The notes beneath the pieces were generated by a model. The model had not been told where the DNA came from, made no database searches, and saw only the letters and a list, made by a program, of their open reading frames with translations. Made by a program: the position numbers and the translations under genes. From Ceratopteris richardii (taxonomy: Eukaryota; Streptophyta; Polypodiopsida; Polypodiales; Pteridaceae), in contig CM035444.1 of assembly GCA_020310875.1 (NCBI GenBank), forward strand, positions 21,848,272 through 21,912,271: 64,000 nt of DNA, given 5' to 3'. The first letter of the stretch is position 1; each line of letters starts with the position of its first letter. This document shows positions 45,797-59,047 of this stretch, one piece after another.

Positions 45797-47827
45797 TGAT
45801 ATCAGAGCTGAGGAGGCTCTGAGTGGTGCAAAAGCAAAAATGTAGAGGTTGCAAAGGTTTTAATGACAAAAGAGAGAAGATGTCAAGCAGTGCATCTTCA
45901 TCTACAACTGGGAATCAAGGTGGTTCATCAACACGAGTAGGTGGAGCACAGATAGGAGCAACAATGATGTCGGTCATCCCAACATTGCAGATATTACCAC
46001 CAACCTTCACAAAAGGTAAACTTTATGGTATGAATTACACCCTGTGGAATTTTAAAATCACTCCTATCCTTGATCCATATGAGCTTTTGGAGCCTATTCT
46101 TGGGATTGATCATGAGCCCTAAGAAACAAGTGATGCAAATAATCCTGGTCGAATGATTCCTCCTCATGTTGAACTTCTATGTGCTTGGAAACATAGAAAT
46201 GTAGATGCACTTTGTGCTCTAGTTACAAGTACTATTGATAGTTTTCTTACTCTCATTCAACATATTACCAAGGCAAGTGAAGCATGGACCATATGGAGAA
46301 ATCAATATGAAACGCATAATCAGACATGGATTCAGAACTTGGAGAATCATCTTGCAACAAAAAGGTTTGCTAATGGGGAGACTGTAGAGTTGTTTATCAC
46401 TCGCATAAAGAATCTATGAGATCAAATGGCAAGAGCACATGTACAAAAGTCAAGCAAGAAGCTATCTTGGTGTTGTGTGTGAATCTACCCACCTAAGTTA
46501 ACATGGTTTGGTAACTAATCTTAATACTCAAATTAGACCTCAACGACTAACTTTTGAAAAATTCAATGCCTTACTTATGGAGGAGGAGTTGCGGCTCAAG
46601 GGAAGTGTGGTGGAAGCAAAGGAGATGTTGCATTCTTAGCAAATGCCAAAGGAGGAAAAGTGAAATATTCGAAAGTTGGAGACAAAGTGTTTCCACTACA
46701 AGATGAAAGGGTACATAATCCAAGATTATCGCATCAATAAGTCAGAAGAGAAGAATGGCTCTTCAAAAGGTGGCAAGAGCAAGGAGTCTGCCACCATTGT
46801 AGAAGGAGAGCTTGAGTTATTTGTTATGATAGAGGAGGTTTGCTCCTTGGCTGAAGGTTCAAGAACAGATGACTCATGGGTGTTGGATAGTGGTGCCTCC
46901 TGTTACATGATGAGTAGAAAAGACCTTTATAGTTCCTTACAGCCTCTAAAGGAACCCATCATTGTAAAGGTAGGCAACAATGCAAGATGTCTTCTAGAGG
47001 GTGAAGGTATGTTTTCTTTCATTAAATCTAATGGGGATGTCAGAAAGCTTTCAAATGTGTTAGACGTTTTACAAATCAAACCAAATCTACTTTCGATGGC
47101 TTCTATAATTGATCAAGGTCATTAAGTATCTTTCAATAAGATATGCGCTAAGATTATGGATAGTAACAACAATGTTGTTGGGACTAGCATAAGGAGGAAG
47201 AATCTATATGAGTTGTGTGCTCTTACAACTAGTACAAGTGTGCGCACAAGTAAGTTATGGCATGAGAGATTCAGCCACATCTGATACCCTATACTAAAGG
47301 AGATGCATCAGAGGGGTATAGTTGCACACCTACCATTGATTGTGGAAATGAAGGAACCATGTGAAGCTTGAATGATGGGCTAACAATAAAGAAGGCATTT
47401 CCACAAGAAAGCAAGAATAGAGCAAGCTATCCTCTAGAGTTGGTGCATGATAAATTATGTGGAAAAATGCCTACACAGGCCTTGGTAGATCTTCCTACTT
47501 CATGTTACTTGTTGACGACTATAGTAGGAAGATGTGGGTGTACTTCCTTTGCGATAAGGTTCAAGCTTTTGGTAAGTTCAAAGAATGGCTTCAACTTGTT
47601 GAAACTGAAACATGAAAGAAGATGAAGAAATTTAGGACAAATGGTGGTGGTGAGTTTGCGCCAACAAAGTTTGAAGATTTTTGCAAGAGTAAAGGAATCA
47701 AACATCAACTAGGGATGAGCTAGTTTCTAGGTGCTCTGTTCATGCAAAAACAAACTGATCTGGTATAAGCTTGTTGCAAGGGACTGATCCTGACATCCCT
47801 TGGACCATGTGAGTTGGGACCAAATCA

Positions 47828-48050
47828 CGATTGATATATTTTGGTCGTGATGTCTGCACACGTAGGGCCATTGGGGCACTTTGTTGCCCCGACTTGTATA
47901 CACATTTATAACCCTAACCCTATTAAAGCAGACAAAGTCAAATCAGTATCTGTCCATGTACAACAATCTGTGAAAGGCCACATCTCTCCATAATCTTATA
48001 TATACATGACCTCTAGCCTATAGCCCTCAATAGAACGGTGTTGCAAAATG
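47828..48050 (+). repeat. Diverged Copia-A-like LTR inside D
   Basis: TTGATATATTTTGGTCGTGA, then GGGGCACTTTGTTGCCCC, then GACTTGTATACACATTTATA, follow the order of the Copia-A LTR but with many differences. The surrounding integrase of D is interrupted here (about 47710-48050). Probably an old solo LTR of a related family; its ends are not clear. Confidence 0.45.
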
Positions 48051-48489
48051 TTGGAATCAAACCATCATGGAGATGACAAGGTGCATGTTGAAGGGAAAGC
48101 ATTTGCCTAATCAATTTGGGCAGATGCTGTCAACATTAGTGTCTACATCTTGAATCCAAGCTACACTAAGGCACTTGATGGAAAGACTCCACAAGATGAC
48201 TACTAGTAAAAAACCATTTGTTTCCCATTTCAAAGTATTATGAAGTGAATGTTATGTACATGTTCCTGATAGGGAGAGAAACAAGCTCAACCAAAAAGCA
48301 TCAAATATATCTTGGTAGGTTACATTGAAGATAAGAAGGCTTATAAGCTTTATGACCCTAATGCTAAGAAGATCATGGTGAGTCATGATGTGGTGTTTAA
48401 GGAGGATCAGCCACATGCAGTGGAGGAGGAAAAGAGAGCTTCCACTTTATCATCAAGCGAAGGGGAAATCCACTATGAACCTCGACCAA

Positions 48490-48720
48490 TGTTGGAGTTC
48501 GAGGTCTATGAAAGCAGGTGAACAACACAAGGAAGAAGAAGAAGCTTGGAGCACAACACACAATATTGAATGTATTTCCACTAGAACGTACAAAGATAAG
48601 TAACCCATTAAGGCGATATGCATATATACAAGGCAGGGGAGAAAAACCTCTTAAAGAGGCAAAAAAGTGCCCCAACGGTCCTAGTGTGTTCACACACATC
48701 ACTACCTAAATATGTCAACA
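48490..48720 (-). repeat. 3' LTR of A4
   Basis: 231 bp on the plus strand, TGTTGGAGTTCGAGG to ATATGTCAACA. Confidence 0.9.
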
Positions 48721-50130
48721 AATCCCCCTTGGGAGTGATGTGGTGAACAAGGAGCTAGCACTTATGTATAAGGAAGTGCCAAGCTATGTGGGATCAATCC
48801 ACAAAAGGAAGTAAGCCCAAAGCTTTGTGGAAAACTTCAAAGTTCTCCCTAGGCAAAGCCTTTGTGAAAAGGTATGCAATGTTCTCCTGCATGGACACAT
48901 ATGCCAAGCTGATCTCTCCAATCGAGAACCTCTCCCTGACATAATGATAATGCACCTCAATGTGCTTAGAGCGAGCATGGAACATAGGGTTCCTCGCAAT
49001 TGCCAATGCGCTCTAACTGTCATTGAAGATGGTGATGGTAGAAAATTGACCAACATGCAAATAAGCCATAAGGCATCTGAGCCACACACACTCAACAATC
49101 ATTGTGAAGGCTTCCCTATACTCAGCTTCACAACTGGAAGTGGCCACAATAGGATGCTTCTTGCTCAATCAAGATATGCACAAGCTACCAAGCATGAAGC
49201 AAAAACCACTGGTGGACACACGAGTGTCATAGCAACCAACCCAATTAGAGTAAAAAAAAGCGTGTGAATCTGGCGGTAGTGATCCCCCTTTAGGATAGAA
49301 CAATCCAAGTAGCAGGGTACCACTCAATAGCGAAAGATGTGCTTAACTGCTTGCCAATGCTTGACACCTAGGCAATGCATAAACCTGCTCATCTGTGAGA
49401 CAACAAACTCAATATCTAGATGAGTAATTCATAAGTAAATCAAGCATCCAACAGCCTGCATGAAATGCATCTCCAGCATCATGAAGACTCAATCATAAAC
49501 CTATCTCCATAGGAGTGGCAATAGGTTTGCAGTCCTCAACGCCAAAACACTGCAATAATGTGTCAATATATTTTGTTTGACAAAGAGCTATTCCACCATC
49601 AACTTGCATAAACTGGATGCGCAAATAATGATGCAAATGCCCAAAGTCTGACATCTCAAATGAGGCATGTAGATCAGCCTTAAAGTTAGCAATATGATTC
49701 TCATGAGGACCAGTGAGCAACATGTCATCATACACAATAATGATCAAAAGCACATTATTAGCACGCTTAACATATAAGGTGATTTCAGTTGGATTATTCT
49801 CAAAACCATGTGCAATCAGATAGGCATGTATCTTTTCATACCAAGCACATGGTGCTTGCTTTAAGCCATATAATGCCTTCTTTAACCTGCACACCTAGTT
49901 TTCATGCCCTTTGTGCGAAAAGCCATAGGGCTAAAAAACATACACTTCTTCATGTGAATCACCATTCAAAAATGTAGTTTTAATGTCCAATTGATGAACA
50001 TTCCAACCATGATGAGCTACAATATAGAGATGCTACAAACAGTAGCCATTTGGCAAGTAGGAGCAAAGGTCTCATCAAAATCAATGCCTCTTTTTTGAGC
50101 ATAACCCTTTGCAACAAGCTAGCCTTATAC

Positions 50131-50398
50131 GTATCATATCATACTCGTTTAGGCTCTCATAGTGCCTCTTTTGCATCAGATTGCTATGCCATGGATGTCA
50201 CTAGTCTCTATGATGAGAATGAGTCTGTTTCGTTTGATGAAGCACAAAATTCAGAAAATTGGATGGCTATTATGCAATCTGAATATGATTCTATAATGAA
50301 AAATGGTACTTGGTCTTTATGTGACTTGCCTCCTGGCAAGATGGCCATTAGCACTTAGTGGGTATACAAGCTTAAGTGTAAGCATGCTGGAACAATTA
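50131..50398 (+). pseudogene. Inverted Copia-A segment inside A4
   Basis: Plus-strand coding reads SFDEAQNSENWMAIMQSEYD and NGTWSLCDLPPGK, while the rest of A4 is on the minus strand. In other copies this segment is adjacent to the part at 49900-50130 but in the same direction. This is therefore a local inversion of about 265 bases within the element. Confidence 0.85.
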
Positions 50399-51130
50399 AT
50401 GAAGAGCTTTGATGTGCAAAACAAGAGGAGCAAGGAGGAGATGGAGGGAGAGAGAGGAGAGGAGAGATGCACACACATGCATGGGAGCCTCAAAACCCAC
50501 ATAATGATCTCCCTTGAGGCAATGCACTATATATGAAGTATATATATGAAGATAGGGGTAAGGTCCCATGATCCTTACATCCCCAACAATCTCCCACTTA
50601 AGTGTCAATGTGACCATAAGTGGAAAAATATACAAAGAATGATGTAGGACTATACACCAATGTACATGAAGAGTTTGGATCTCAACCCATATAGATCAGC
50701 CTACACCAACCGCCTCGAACAAGGTGTATCCATGCACCCAAACTACTCTAGACTCATATCGATAAGAGTTGAGCTCACATCTGACTGATGCAAGAACTGA
50801 TGAAGTTCCTACAAAGCTCCCACTCGCTCTATGCCTGTGTCAATCATCAAACAACTGACAACTTCAAGTGATTGTAGATTCATTTTCTACATTAGTCTGC
50901 ATTTTTGAACTTTTTGGTGCTTTAAAACTCGAAACCAGGTTTTGCACCCTTCTATGAATTGTAGCCCTCTATCTCAACCACGCATAGAACTTTAAAACAC
51001 ATCAATCCACTTTCTAGCTCAAGTTATGGCCAAAATACTGATAAACTTTCATGAAGTGTCAATCTGCACTTTCACCTCTTGTGAGATAAGCTTCCATTGG
51101 AGCTTTTTGCACACCATCCTTCAATAAGCT
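50399..51130 (-). mobile_element. Foreign fragment H in A4, LTR-like
   Basis: Not Copia-A. On the minus strand a likely polypurine tract (AAGTGGGAGATTG) precedes TGTTGGGGATGTAAGGATCA at 50588, the appearance of an internal 3' end followed by the 3' LTR of another LTR element. The LTR-like part is about 50399-50588 and includes a TATA-like tract (TATATATACTTCATATATAG). I cannot identify the family, and I see no coding motif in 50589-51130. Confidence 0.45.
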
Positions 51131-51141
51131 CTAGTACCAAT

Positions 51142-51373
51142 TGTTGGAGTTCGAGGTCTACAGAAGCATGCGAGCAAAACAAGGAAGAAGAAGAAGCTTG
51201 GAGCACAACACACTTTCAATATTGAATGTATTTCCACTAGAATGTACAAAGATAAGTAAACCATTAGGGATAGGCATATATACAAGCTGGGGAAAAAAAA
51301 CCTCCTAAAGAGGGCAAAAGTGCCTCGGTGGTCCTAGTGTGTTCACACACATCACTACCTTAATATATCAACA
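51142..51373 (-). repeat. 5' LTR of A4
   Basis: 232 bp on the plus strand, TGTTGGAGTTCGAGG to ATATATCAACA, adjoining a primer-site remnant (minus strand TTGGTACTAGAGC). Confidence 0.9.
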
Positions 51374-53194
51374 CCCAAGAGCTACCCCTTCTACATAAGA
51401 GAAGGAAGCATCATCTTCAGATGATGAGTCTAAAAGTCACCAACCTCTCGTCACCCAAGCAAAAAAGCCATTGTAATGTTGGGTGAGGTAGCTTTATGAT
51501 TCTACAAACCCCATCCCACACTCACTAGAACAGGTTGTAGATGGACCGAGGTGATCACAAAGAATAGATGAATAGAGATGGGCAAACATCCATATTGTAA
51601 CACAACCCTGATGGCTGAGCTCATTCAAGAACAAGCAAAAGAACCAACCAATGTGGAAGAGGGACTCCATGATCTGAATCGAAGGGCTACCATTGCAAAC
51701 AAAATTAAACAATATCATGAAGAATGGAACTTGGGAGCTAGTGGATTGACCCCCTAAGCATAAATTCATTGGCACCAAGTGGGTCTAGAAGCTAAAGTAC
51801 AATGATGATGGTACTCTGGAAAAGTACAAAGCAAGACTTGTTGCACACGGCTACTCACAAGCTAAAGGCATTGAATTTTGTGAATCATTTGCACCAACTA
51901 CAAGGATGACTACTATCGAAGTAGTACTAGCCATGGCTACATGTAAGTATTGGCCAATCTATCACATGGATGTCAAATTAGCATTCCTGAATGGAGTCCT
52001 CAAGGAAGAGGTATATGTGTCTCAGTCACTAGGGTTTCAGGATCTCCATTTAGAGAAGAAGGTATCTAAGCTAAAGAAGGAATTATATGGGCTGAAACAA
52101 CCCCCTAGAGCATAGCACTAGCAGATAGATAAGTATCTCTTGGATCTAGGTTTCAAAAGATGTGCTTTTAATGCTAAGTTTTATGTTCTAAAGAGAGGAG
52201 GGAAGACAATTGTGCTTGTAGTCTATGTAGATGACTTTGTGATTACAAGAAAAGATGACACTCTTCTTCAACAAACAAAATACACCCTGAGCTCATAATT
52301 TGAAATGACAGACTTGGGATTAATGCATTATCTCTTAGGCCTTAAAGTTTGGTAGGAACCAGAGAAGATTTTCATCTCTCAACAAAAGTATGCAAGATAG
52401 ATTTTGAAGGCATTCTACATGGAGGATTGCAAGGAAATTTCTACATCTATGGAGGTCAACACAAAATTATCTATGGAAGATACTTCACCTCCAGTGGATA
52501 TTAGAAGATACATGAAATTAGTTGGAAGTCTCATCTACTTGTGCAATACCAAAACATATATCTTTTATGTTGTTGAAGTAGTAAGCAGGTTCTCTAATAA
52601 GACTTGCCAAACTCATTGGAAGGCATGCATGTGGGTACTCAGGTATGTGAAAGAAACCACTGATTATGGTATTCTTTATCAAGAAGGATCATCTCTAGTT
52701 GGATATTGTGACTAAGATTGGGCAAGAGATATTAATACTAGAAAATTAGTTTTTGAATCTTGCTTTTCTTTAGGATCAAGGATTTTCTCTTATATCAGTA
52801 AGAAGCAACTGACTATAGCATTATCTTCTACTGAAGTTGAGTACGAAGTAGCATGTGTTGTAGCACGTGAAATAGTATGGTTGAGGAGGATCCTATGGCA
52901 CATATGAATACAAGGGCAGGAGGCTACATGATTGAAGTGTGACAACCAAAGTTGCATGACTATTGCCAAGACTTTTGTTTTCCATGCATATATCAAGCAC
53001 ATAGAAATTTAGTATCGCTATGTGCATGAGTTGATTGATGATGGGGTCCTGGAGATAAGCTATTGTCCAACTGAAGAAAATGGAGTAGACATCTTTGCAA
53101 AGGCTCTTGGGAGAGAGCAACTTCATGGACACTTTCCAAAGCTTGGCATTGGAGCAAGGAGGTAGCTCACCACACATTGGACATTGAGGGGGGG

Positions 53195-53722
53195 TGTTAG
53201 ATATGCTCAATAATCCACCCTCAAGTGACCACAAATGATCCATGATGCTCTAAGTTGTAAGGCCTCCATTATGAAGAGAAGCCATTGTGAGATTCAGACA
53301 TTTGTGGAACCCCAACTTCCAAGTTAGATGAGGTATATGTGTGACTATTAATGGCAATAGATGATCTTTGTGATCCTAAGCATTAGGTTAGGTAGCGCAT
53401 AAACTTCCAGGCCATTAGGTTACCATTCAAGGCAAAAATAAAGGCCTTTGTGGTATTGTGCAGTTTCCCCATAGAACCTTAATGGGGGGAGTGCAGAGGG
53501 GAAGATATTGTTGGATTAAATGGTTTGTCAACTATTTTGTATCTCCCAACTATGTTTATCTATACTGACTCCCCTTCTAAAAGCTATATAAGAATGGCCC
53601 AAGTTGAGCTTTATAGAGCATTGTGCATTAGTAAGCCCTTCATCTAGACTCTATCTAGATCACCATTTTGGGAGTGCACGGGTGGATAGCACCATCGTTG
53701 TAGCTTCATTATGCTTGGCAAT
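53195..53722 (+). repeat. 3' LTR of D, partial
   Basis: It starts TGTTAGATATGCTC after a run of G and follows the 5' LTR to GCTTGGCAAT, where A3 is inserted. The remainder should lie right of the window, beyond A1, A2 and A3. Confidence 0.85.
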
Positions 53723-54132
53723 TGTTGGAGTTAGACGTTTGCGGAAGCACGCAAACAACACAAGGAAGAAGAAGAAGCTTGGAGCACAACACACAATACT
53801 GAATGTATTAATAGAGAATGTACAAAGATAAGTAGCCCATTAGGGCAATAGGCGTATATACAAGCCAGGGGAAAAAAACCTCCTAAAGAGGGAAAAAAGT
53901 GCCCCGATGGTTCCTAGTGTGTTCACACACATCACTACCTAAATATATCAACAAATCCCCCCTGGGAGTGATGCGGTGAACAAGGAGCTGGCACTCATGT
54001 ATAAGGAAGTGCCAAGCTATGTGGAAATCACTCCACAAAAGGAAGTAAGCCCAAAGCTTTGCGGAAAGCTTCAAACTTCTCCCTAGGCACAGCCTTCGTG
54101 ATAAGGTCTGCAATGTTCTCCTGCGTGGGCAC
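53723..54132 (-). mobile_element. Copia-A copy A3, 3' end, inside the D LTR
   Basis: The 3' LTR is 53723-53953, then the polypurine tract and the end of the RNase H region up to 54132, where A2 is inserted. The preceding bases GCAAT should be its target copy. The rest of A3 must lie right of the window. Confidence 0.88.
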
Positions 54133-54366
54133 TGTTGGAGTTAGACGTCTGCAGAAGCACGCGAACAACACAAGGAAGAAGAAGAAGAAGCTTGGAGCAC
54201 AAACACACAATACTGAACGTATTACTAGAGAATGTACAAAGATAAGTAGCCCATTAGGGCAGTAGGCGTATATATAAGCCGGGGGAAAAAAACCTCCTAA
54301 AGAGGGAAAAAAGTGCCCCGGCGGTCCTAGTGTGTTCACACATATCACTACCTAAATATATCAACA
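54133..54366 (-). repeat. 3' LTR of A2
   Basis: 234 bp on the plus strand, TGTTGGAGTTAGACG to ATATATCAACA, with the polypurine tract against it (AATCCCCCC on the plus strand). Confidence 0.92.
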
Positions 54367-54439
54367 AATCCCCCCTGGGAGTGATGTGGTGAACAAGGAG
54401 CTGGCACTCATGTATAAGGAAGTGCCAAGCTATGTGGAA

Positions 54440-57400
54440 ATCACTCCACAAAAGGAAGTAAGCCCAAAGCTTTGCGGAAAGCTTCAAACTTCTCCATAGG
54501 CAAAGCCTTCGTGAAAAGGTCTGCAATGTTCTCTTGTGTGGGCACATATGCCAAGCTGATCTCCCCAGCAGAGAACCTCTCCTTGACATAGTGATAATGC
54601 ACCTCAATGTGCTTAGTGCGAGCATGGAACATAGGGTTCCTCGCAACTGTCAATGCGCTCTGACTGTCAGTGAAGATGGTGGTGGCAGAAGACTGGCCAA
54701 CACCCAAATCAGCCATAAGGCGTCTGAGCCACACACACTCAACAGTCGCTGTGAAAGCTGCCCTATACTCAGCCTCACAACCGGAAGTGGCCACAGTAGG
54801 CTGCTTCTTGCTCAACCAAGATATACATGAGCTACCAAGCATGAAGCAAAAACCACTGGTGGATACACGAGTGTCATAGCAACCAGCCCAATCTGAGTCA
54901 GAAAAAGCATGCAAATCTGGCGGTAGTGATCCCCCCTTGGGATAAAACAACCCAAGTAGCCGAGTACCACTCAAGTAGCGAAAGATGCGCTTAACTGCCT
55001 TCCAATGCGTGACTCTTGGGCAATGCATAAACCTGCTCATCTGTGAGACAACAAACTGAATATCTAGCCGAGTAATGCATAAGTAAATCAAGCATCCAAC
55101 ACCCTGCTGATAGAGAACAACATCAAATGCATCTCAAGCATCATGAAGACTCAATCACAAACCTGTCTCCATAGGAGTGGCAATATGCTTACTGTCTTCA
55201 AGGCCAAAACACTGCAATAATGTGTCAATATATTTCGTTTGACACAAATCCATTCCACATCAACTTGCATAAACTGAATGCCCAAATAGTGATGCAAATG
55301 CCCCAAATCAGACATCTCAAATGAGGCATGCAAATCAACCTTAAAATCAGCAATATGCTTCTTAATAGGACCTATGAGCAGCATGTCGTCAACATAGACA
55401 ACAATGATCAAAAGCACATCATTAGCACGCTTAACATATAAGGTGCTTTCAGTTGGACTGTTCTCAAAACCATGTGCAATCAGATAGGCATGCATCTTCT
55501 CATACCAAGCACGTGGTGCTTGCTTTAAACCATATAATGCCTTCTTTAACCTGCACACCTGGTTTTCATGCTCTTTCTGCACAAAGCCACGGAGCTGAAA
55601 AACATACACTTCTTCATGCAAGTCACCATTTAGAAATGCTCTTTTAATGTCCAATTGATGTACATTCAAACCATGATGTGCTGCAAGTGCACAAATGCTC
55701 CGAACAGTAGTCATACGACATGTAGGTGCAAAGGTCTCATCAAAATCAATGCCTCTTTCCTGTGCATAACCCTTTGCAACAAGCCTAGCCTTATACCTGT
55801 CAACTGTACCATCAAGTTTACGCTTCAACTTGTATACCCACTTAGTGCCAATGGCCTTCTTGCCAGGAGGCAAGTCACATAAAGACCATGTACCATTCTT
55901 CATTATGGCATCATATTCAGATTGCATAGCAGCCATCCAATTTTGTGAATTCTGTGCTTCATCAAAAGAAATAGGCTCATTCTCATCATAGAGACTAGAC
56001 GCAACCATAACATAGCAATCTGATGCAAAGGAGGCACTATGAGAGCCTGAACGAGTACGATATGACAAAGGTGCATCTAATTTGCTCTCACGCAAAGTCT
56101 GCACCAGCCATTTTGGCATAGTTTTTGCTTGCTCAATATCAGCTCTCTCATCAACAAGTGCATCATGTAAATTTGCATTAGAAATGGAATGATCTGCATC
56201 ATCATATGAAACCTGCTAAGGTTGAGAAGTTGCCTCATTAGGACCAGCACTAGACTGTCCACCTGTAAAAAGAGGCATCAAAGTATCATACATGTCTTTG
56301 GAGCTAACAGATGTCTCATTAGTACATGAAAGCAATGGCTGAATAGCATCTTCCACAAAGACAACATCACGGCTAACCAGAATGCGTTTAGTCTGTGGAT
56401 GATACAGACGATAGCCTTTACTTTCAGAACTGTACCCAACAAAAAATACATTTTACTGCCTTATCATCCAATTTTCTGTGATGTTGTGTCAGGCACTAGT
56501 GCATATGCCAAACAACCAAAAACACGCAGATGAGCAACAGATGGCTTGCGGTCATGCCAAGCCTCATATGGAGTGATTGTGGGACACCTGTTCAGTACAT
56601 ATGCTTCACACATGACAGCCTCAAGCCAGAAACTATGAGGTAAGGACTGACTCTTGACCATACACCTCGCCATCTCCATGAGTGACCTATTCTTTTGTTC
56701 ATCAACTCCATTCTGTTGAGGTGTATACGACACTGTACACTGGTGTTTTATCCCACGTTCAGCCAGAAATGCATTAAAACCAGAAGACATATATTCCCCC
56801 CCTCGATCTGAACGGAGGGTGCCCATTTTACATGCTGACAGATTTTCAGCCAAAACCAAAAACTGTTTGAAGCACATGAACACTTCGGACTTCGCTTTGA
56901 GTGGATATACCCATGCATGCCTGGAAAAATCATAAATGAAAGTCATGAAGTAAAGGTAATTTCCAAAAGAAGGTGTCTGCATAGGACCACAGACATCACT
57001 ATGTACAAGCTGCAATTTCTGAGTAGCCCGAACTGAACCATCTTTTGGAAAAGATGAACACTGCATTTTGCCCAAAATACAACCTTCACAAACATGTTTT
57101 CCAGGTGCCTCAAGTTTGGGCAATGAGGACACCATTTCAGATTTCTACAGGCGTAGCAAACTAGCAAAATTCAGATGACCAAAGCGTGCATGCCAAAGCT
57201 TTGCATCTAAGATAGCCTGAGAATCATTTACTGCACATGCCAAATCATTTACATATCTTTCATAGTCTATGAGCTTATACAACCCACGACATAAAATGCC
57301 AGAAGCAATAATCACATCGCCATTTGCTAGATCATGAACTCTTCACGTGTCATCAACAAATTTCACAACCAAGCCAATCTTGGCTAATGCAAAAACTGAT

Positions 57401-58692
57401 AACAGGTTCTTTTTGATCCCTGGCACAAATAGAGCATCTGACAAAGTGAAAGAACTAGCATCAGCAGTAGTCAAAATGATCTTACCAACTCCCATAACAG
57501 GATAAGAGGAGTTGTTGGCGCATGTAACAGTATTCCCTGTAGGGGCAGGCTCGAGTGAAGAGAAGAAACTGCACTGCGAGGTAATATGTTTGGTCGCCCC
57601 ATTGTCAAAATACCAAACATCTGAGTCTACTGCAGACATACACTGCTCATGAGAAGATGGGTCAAAACTGCAGACTGCAGTAAACGCCCATTCTTCTTCC
57701 TGCACAAGATTTGCAGACTCTGTTTTTGGTGTAGAGGCCTCTGCAACAACCATTCTAGCCTCTTTCTTCTTTGCCTCTTTAGGAGCCAGTTTTGGACAGT
57801 TCTTTATGATATGATCATTCCCTGTACAGCACTTACAAAACAATTTTTGCTTTTCTGATTTCTTCTCATCTTTATCTTCCTTCTTCGAATATGCAAAATT
57901 AGCAGATTTCTGCTTACTAGTTGAAGAGCTCCATTTTCCTTTGCCCTTCTGACTAGCCAGGAAAGCTTGATATGCAACTCGCATAATGGACCTATTTTGC
58001 CTGGATTGATCTTCCTGCAACAAAATAGAGACTAACTCCTCAAATGATAAGGCATTTGGATTGCCTTTCATCATCAACCGAAGAGTAGAAGCAAAACTCT
58101 GATATGAATCAGGAAGACCATTCAGAACGGTCTGCACAAGTGAGCTATCTGGTATAACCTCATAAGCAGAAATCAACTGTTCCTTCAAGTCTTTGATCTT
58201 CGTTAGGAAACTGTCCATAGAATCACCTTCATTCATGTGCTCACTCTCCAACTGTTTTCGGAGGTAAGCAACACGAGCCTCATTCCTAGCTTGGTACAAT
58301 GTGGTAAGTGTATTCCAAGCATCCTTAGCTGTTCTGCAAGAGAGAATATGAGGAATAATGGCACGTTTGACAGACAAGGCTATCAATGCATGTGCCTGGG
58401 CATCTCTGCCATCCCAACGAATCTGCTCTACAGTAGGTGCAACAGAAACAGCAGCACGAATAGGAATCTACACAATATCATCTTCGACACCATCTTCATC
58501 AGCTCCAGCACGTGTATTTGCAGTACTTGTAGTTGCAGGTGTAACAGGACGTCTTTCAACACCGTGCACAATGTTCCACAGTCCTTTTGCAACCCATACA
58601 TTTTGAATCATATAAGCCCATAATGGGTAGTTGGTACCATCCAACTTATCCTCAACAGCCAACATACGGAATACATCACTGCTTTTAGCCAT
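54440..58692 (-). pseudogene. A2 gag-pol region
   Basis: All Copia polyprotein parts can be seen in order on the minus strand: gag, CCHC knuckle (CKCCTGNDHIIKNCP), protease, integrase with HVCEGCILGKM, FYDFSRHAWVYPLKAK-like core and RSDRGGEYMSS, RT with YVDDMLLIGP, and RNase H with [20 protein letters not shown]. The frame is broken at several points. Confidence 0.88.
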
Positions 58693-59047
58693 GGTCGGTG
58701 ACTTAAATACCTTGATGCAGAAAATTGATTGTATCTCAAAAAGTTGAACGGAACTGCCCAGACGAGTTCTGCTAAACCTGTAGCAGACTTCAAGACGCTT
58801 ATACTGGCGAACAGAAATAGGTATATACCCTTGGCACAAAAAGACGAAATAGCCTACACAAGCGCTGCGATAGTGCATTCGAAGGTCGAAACGAGCTCAG
58901 ATCGCGATTTCGGCACCACAGAACGAAGCTGTTTTGATCTCGAAAACATCTTGAGTATGCTCACCAAAATTCGTACGATTCTGAGACTGCAAACAGAGGA
59001 GTGTCGACGGCTCCCTAGATGAAGCGAGGACCTACTCTGATACCAAT

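Larger units (their letters stand above)
48490..51373 (-). mobile_element. Mosaic Copia-A copy A4, inside D
   Basis: Both LTRs are present: 3' LTR 48490-48720 and 5' LTR 51142-51373. The flanks ACCAA and CCCAA are a near-match target duplication with one difference. Only about 2.4 kb lies between the LTRs. On the minus strand there is RNase H and RT (about 48790-50130), then a stretch of the same element in opposite orientation (about 50131-50398), then about 730 bases not from Copia-A (50399-51130). Integrase, protease and gag are absent. It could not have moved by its own proteins. Confidence 0.88.
45078..53722 (+). mobile_element. Old Copia element D, interrupted by A4 and cut by A3
   Basis: The 5' LTR is 45078-45796, followed by a primer site (TGATATCAGAGCTG). 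Gag lies at about 45880-46430 (LYGMNYTLWNFKITPI), protease at DSGA 46886-46897, the pre-integrase and integrase region at about 47160-48240, then the insertion A4 (48490-51373), RT at about 51500-52400 (MDVKLAFLNGVLKEEVYVSQ, YVDDFVI) and RNase H up to about 53160. A polypurine tract (GAGGGGGGG) is followed by the 3' LTR from 53195, which is interrupted by A3 at 53722. Many breaks; the LTRs differ visibly and one has a block the other lacks, so this is an old insertion. Confidence 0.88.
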
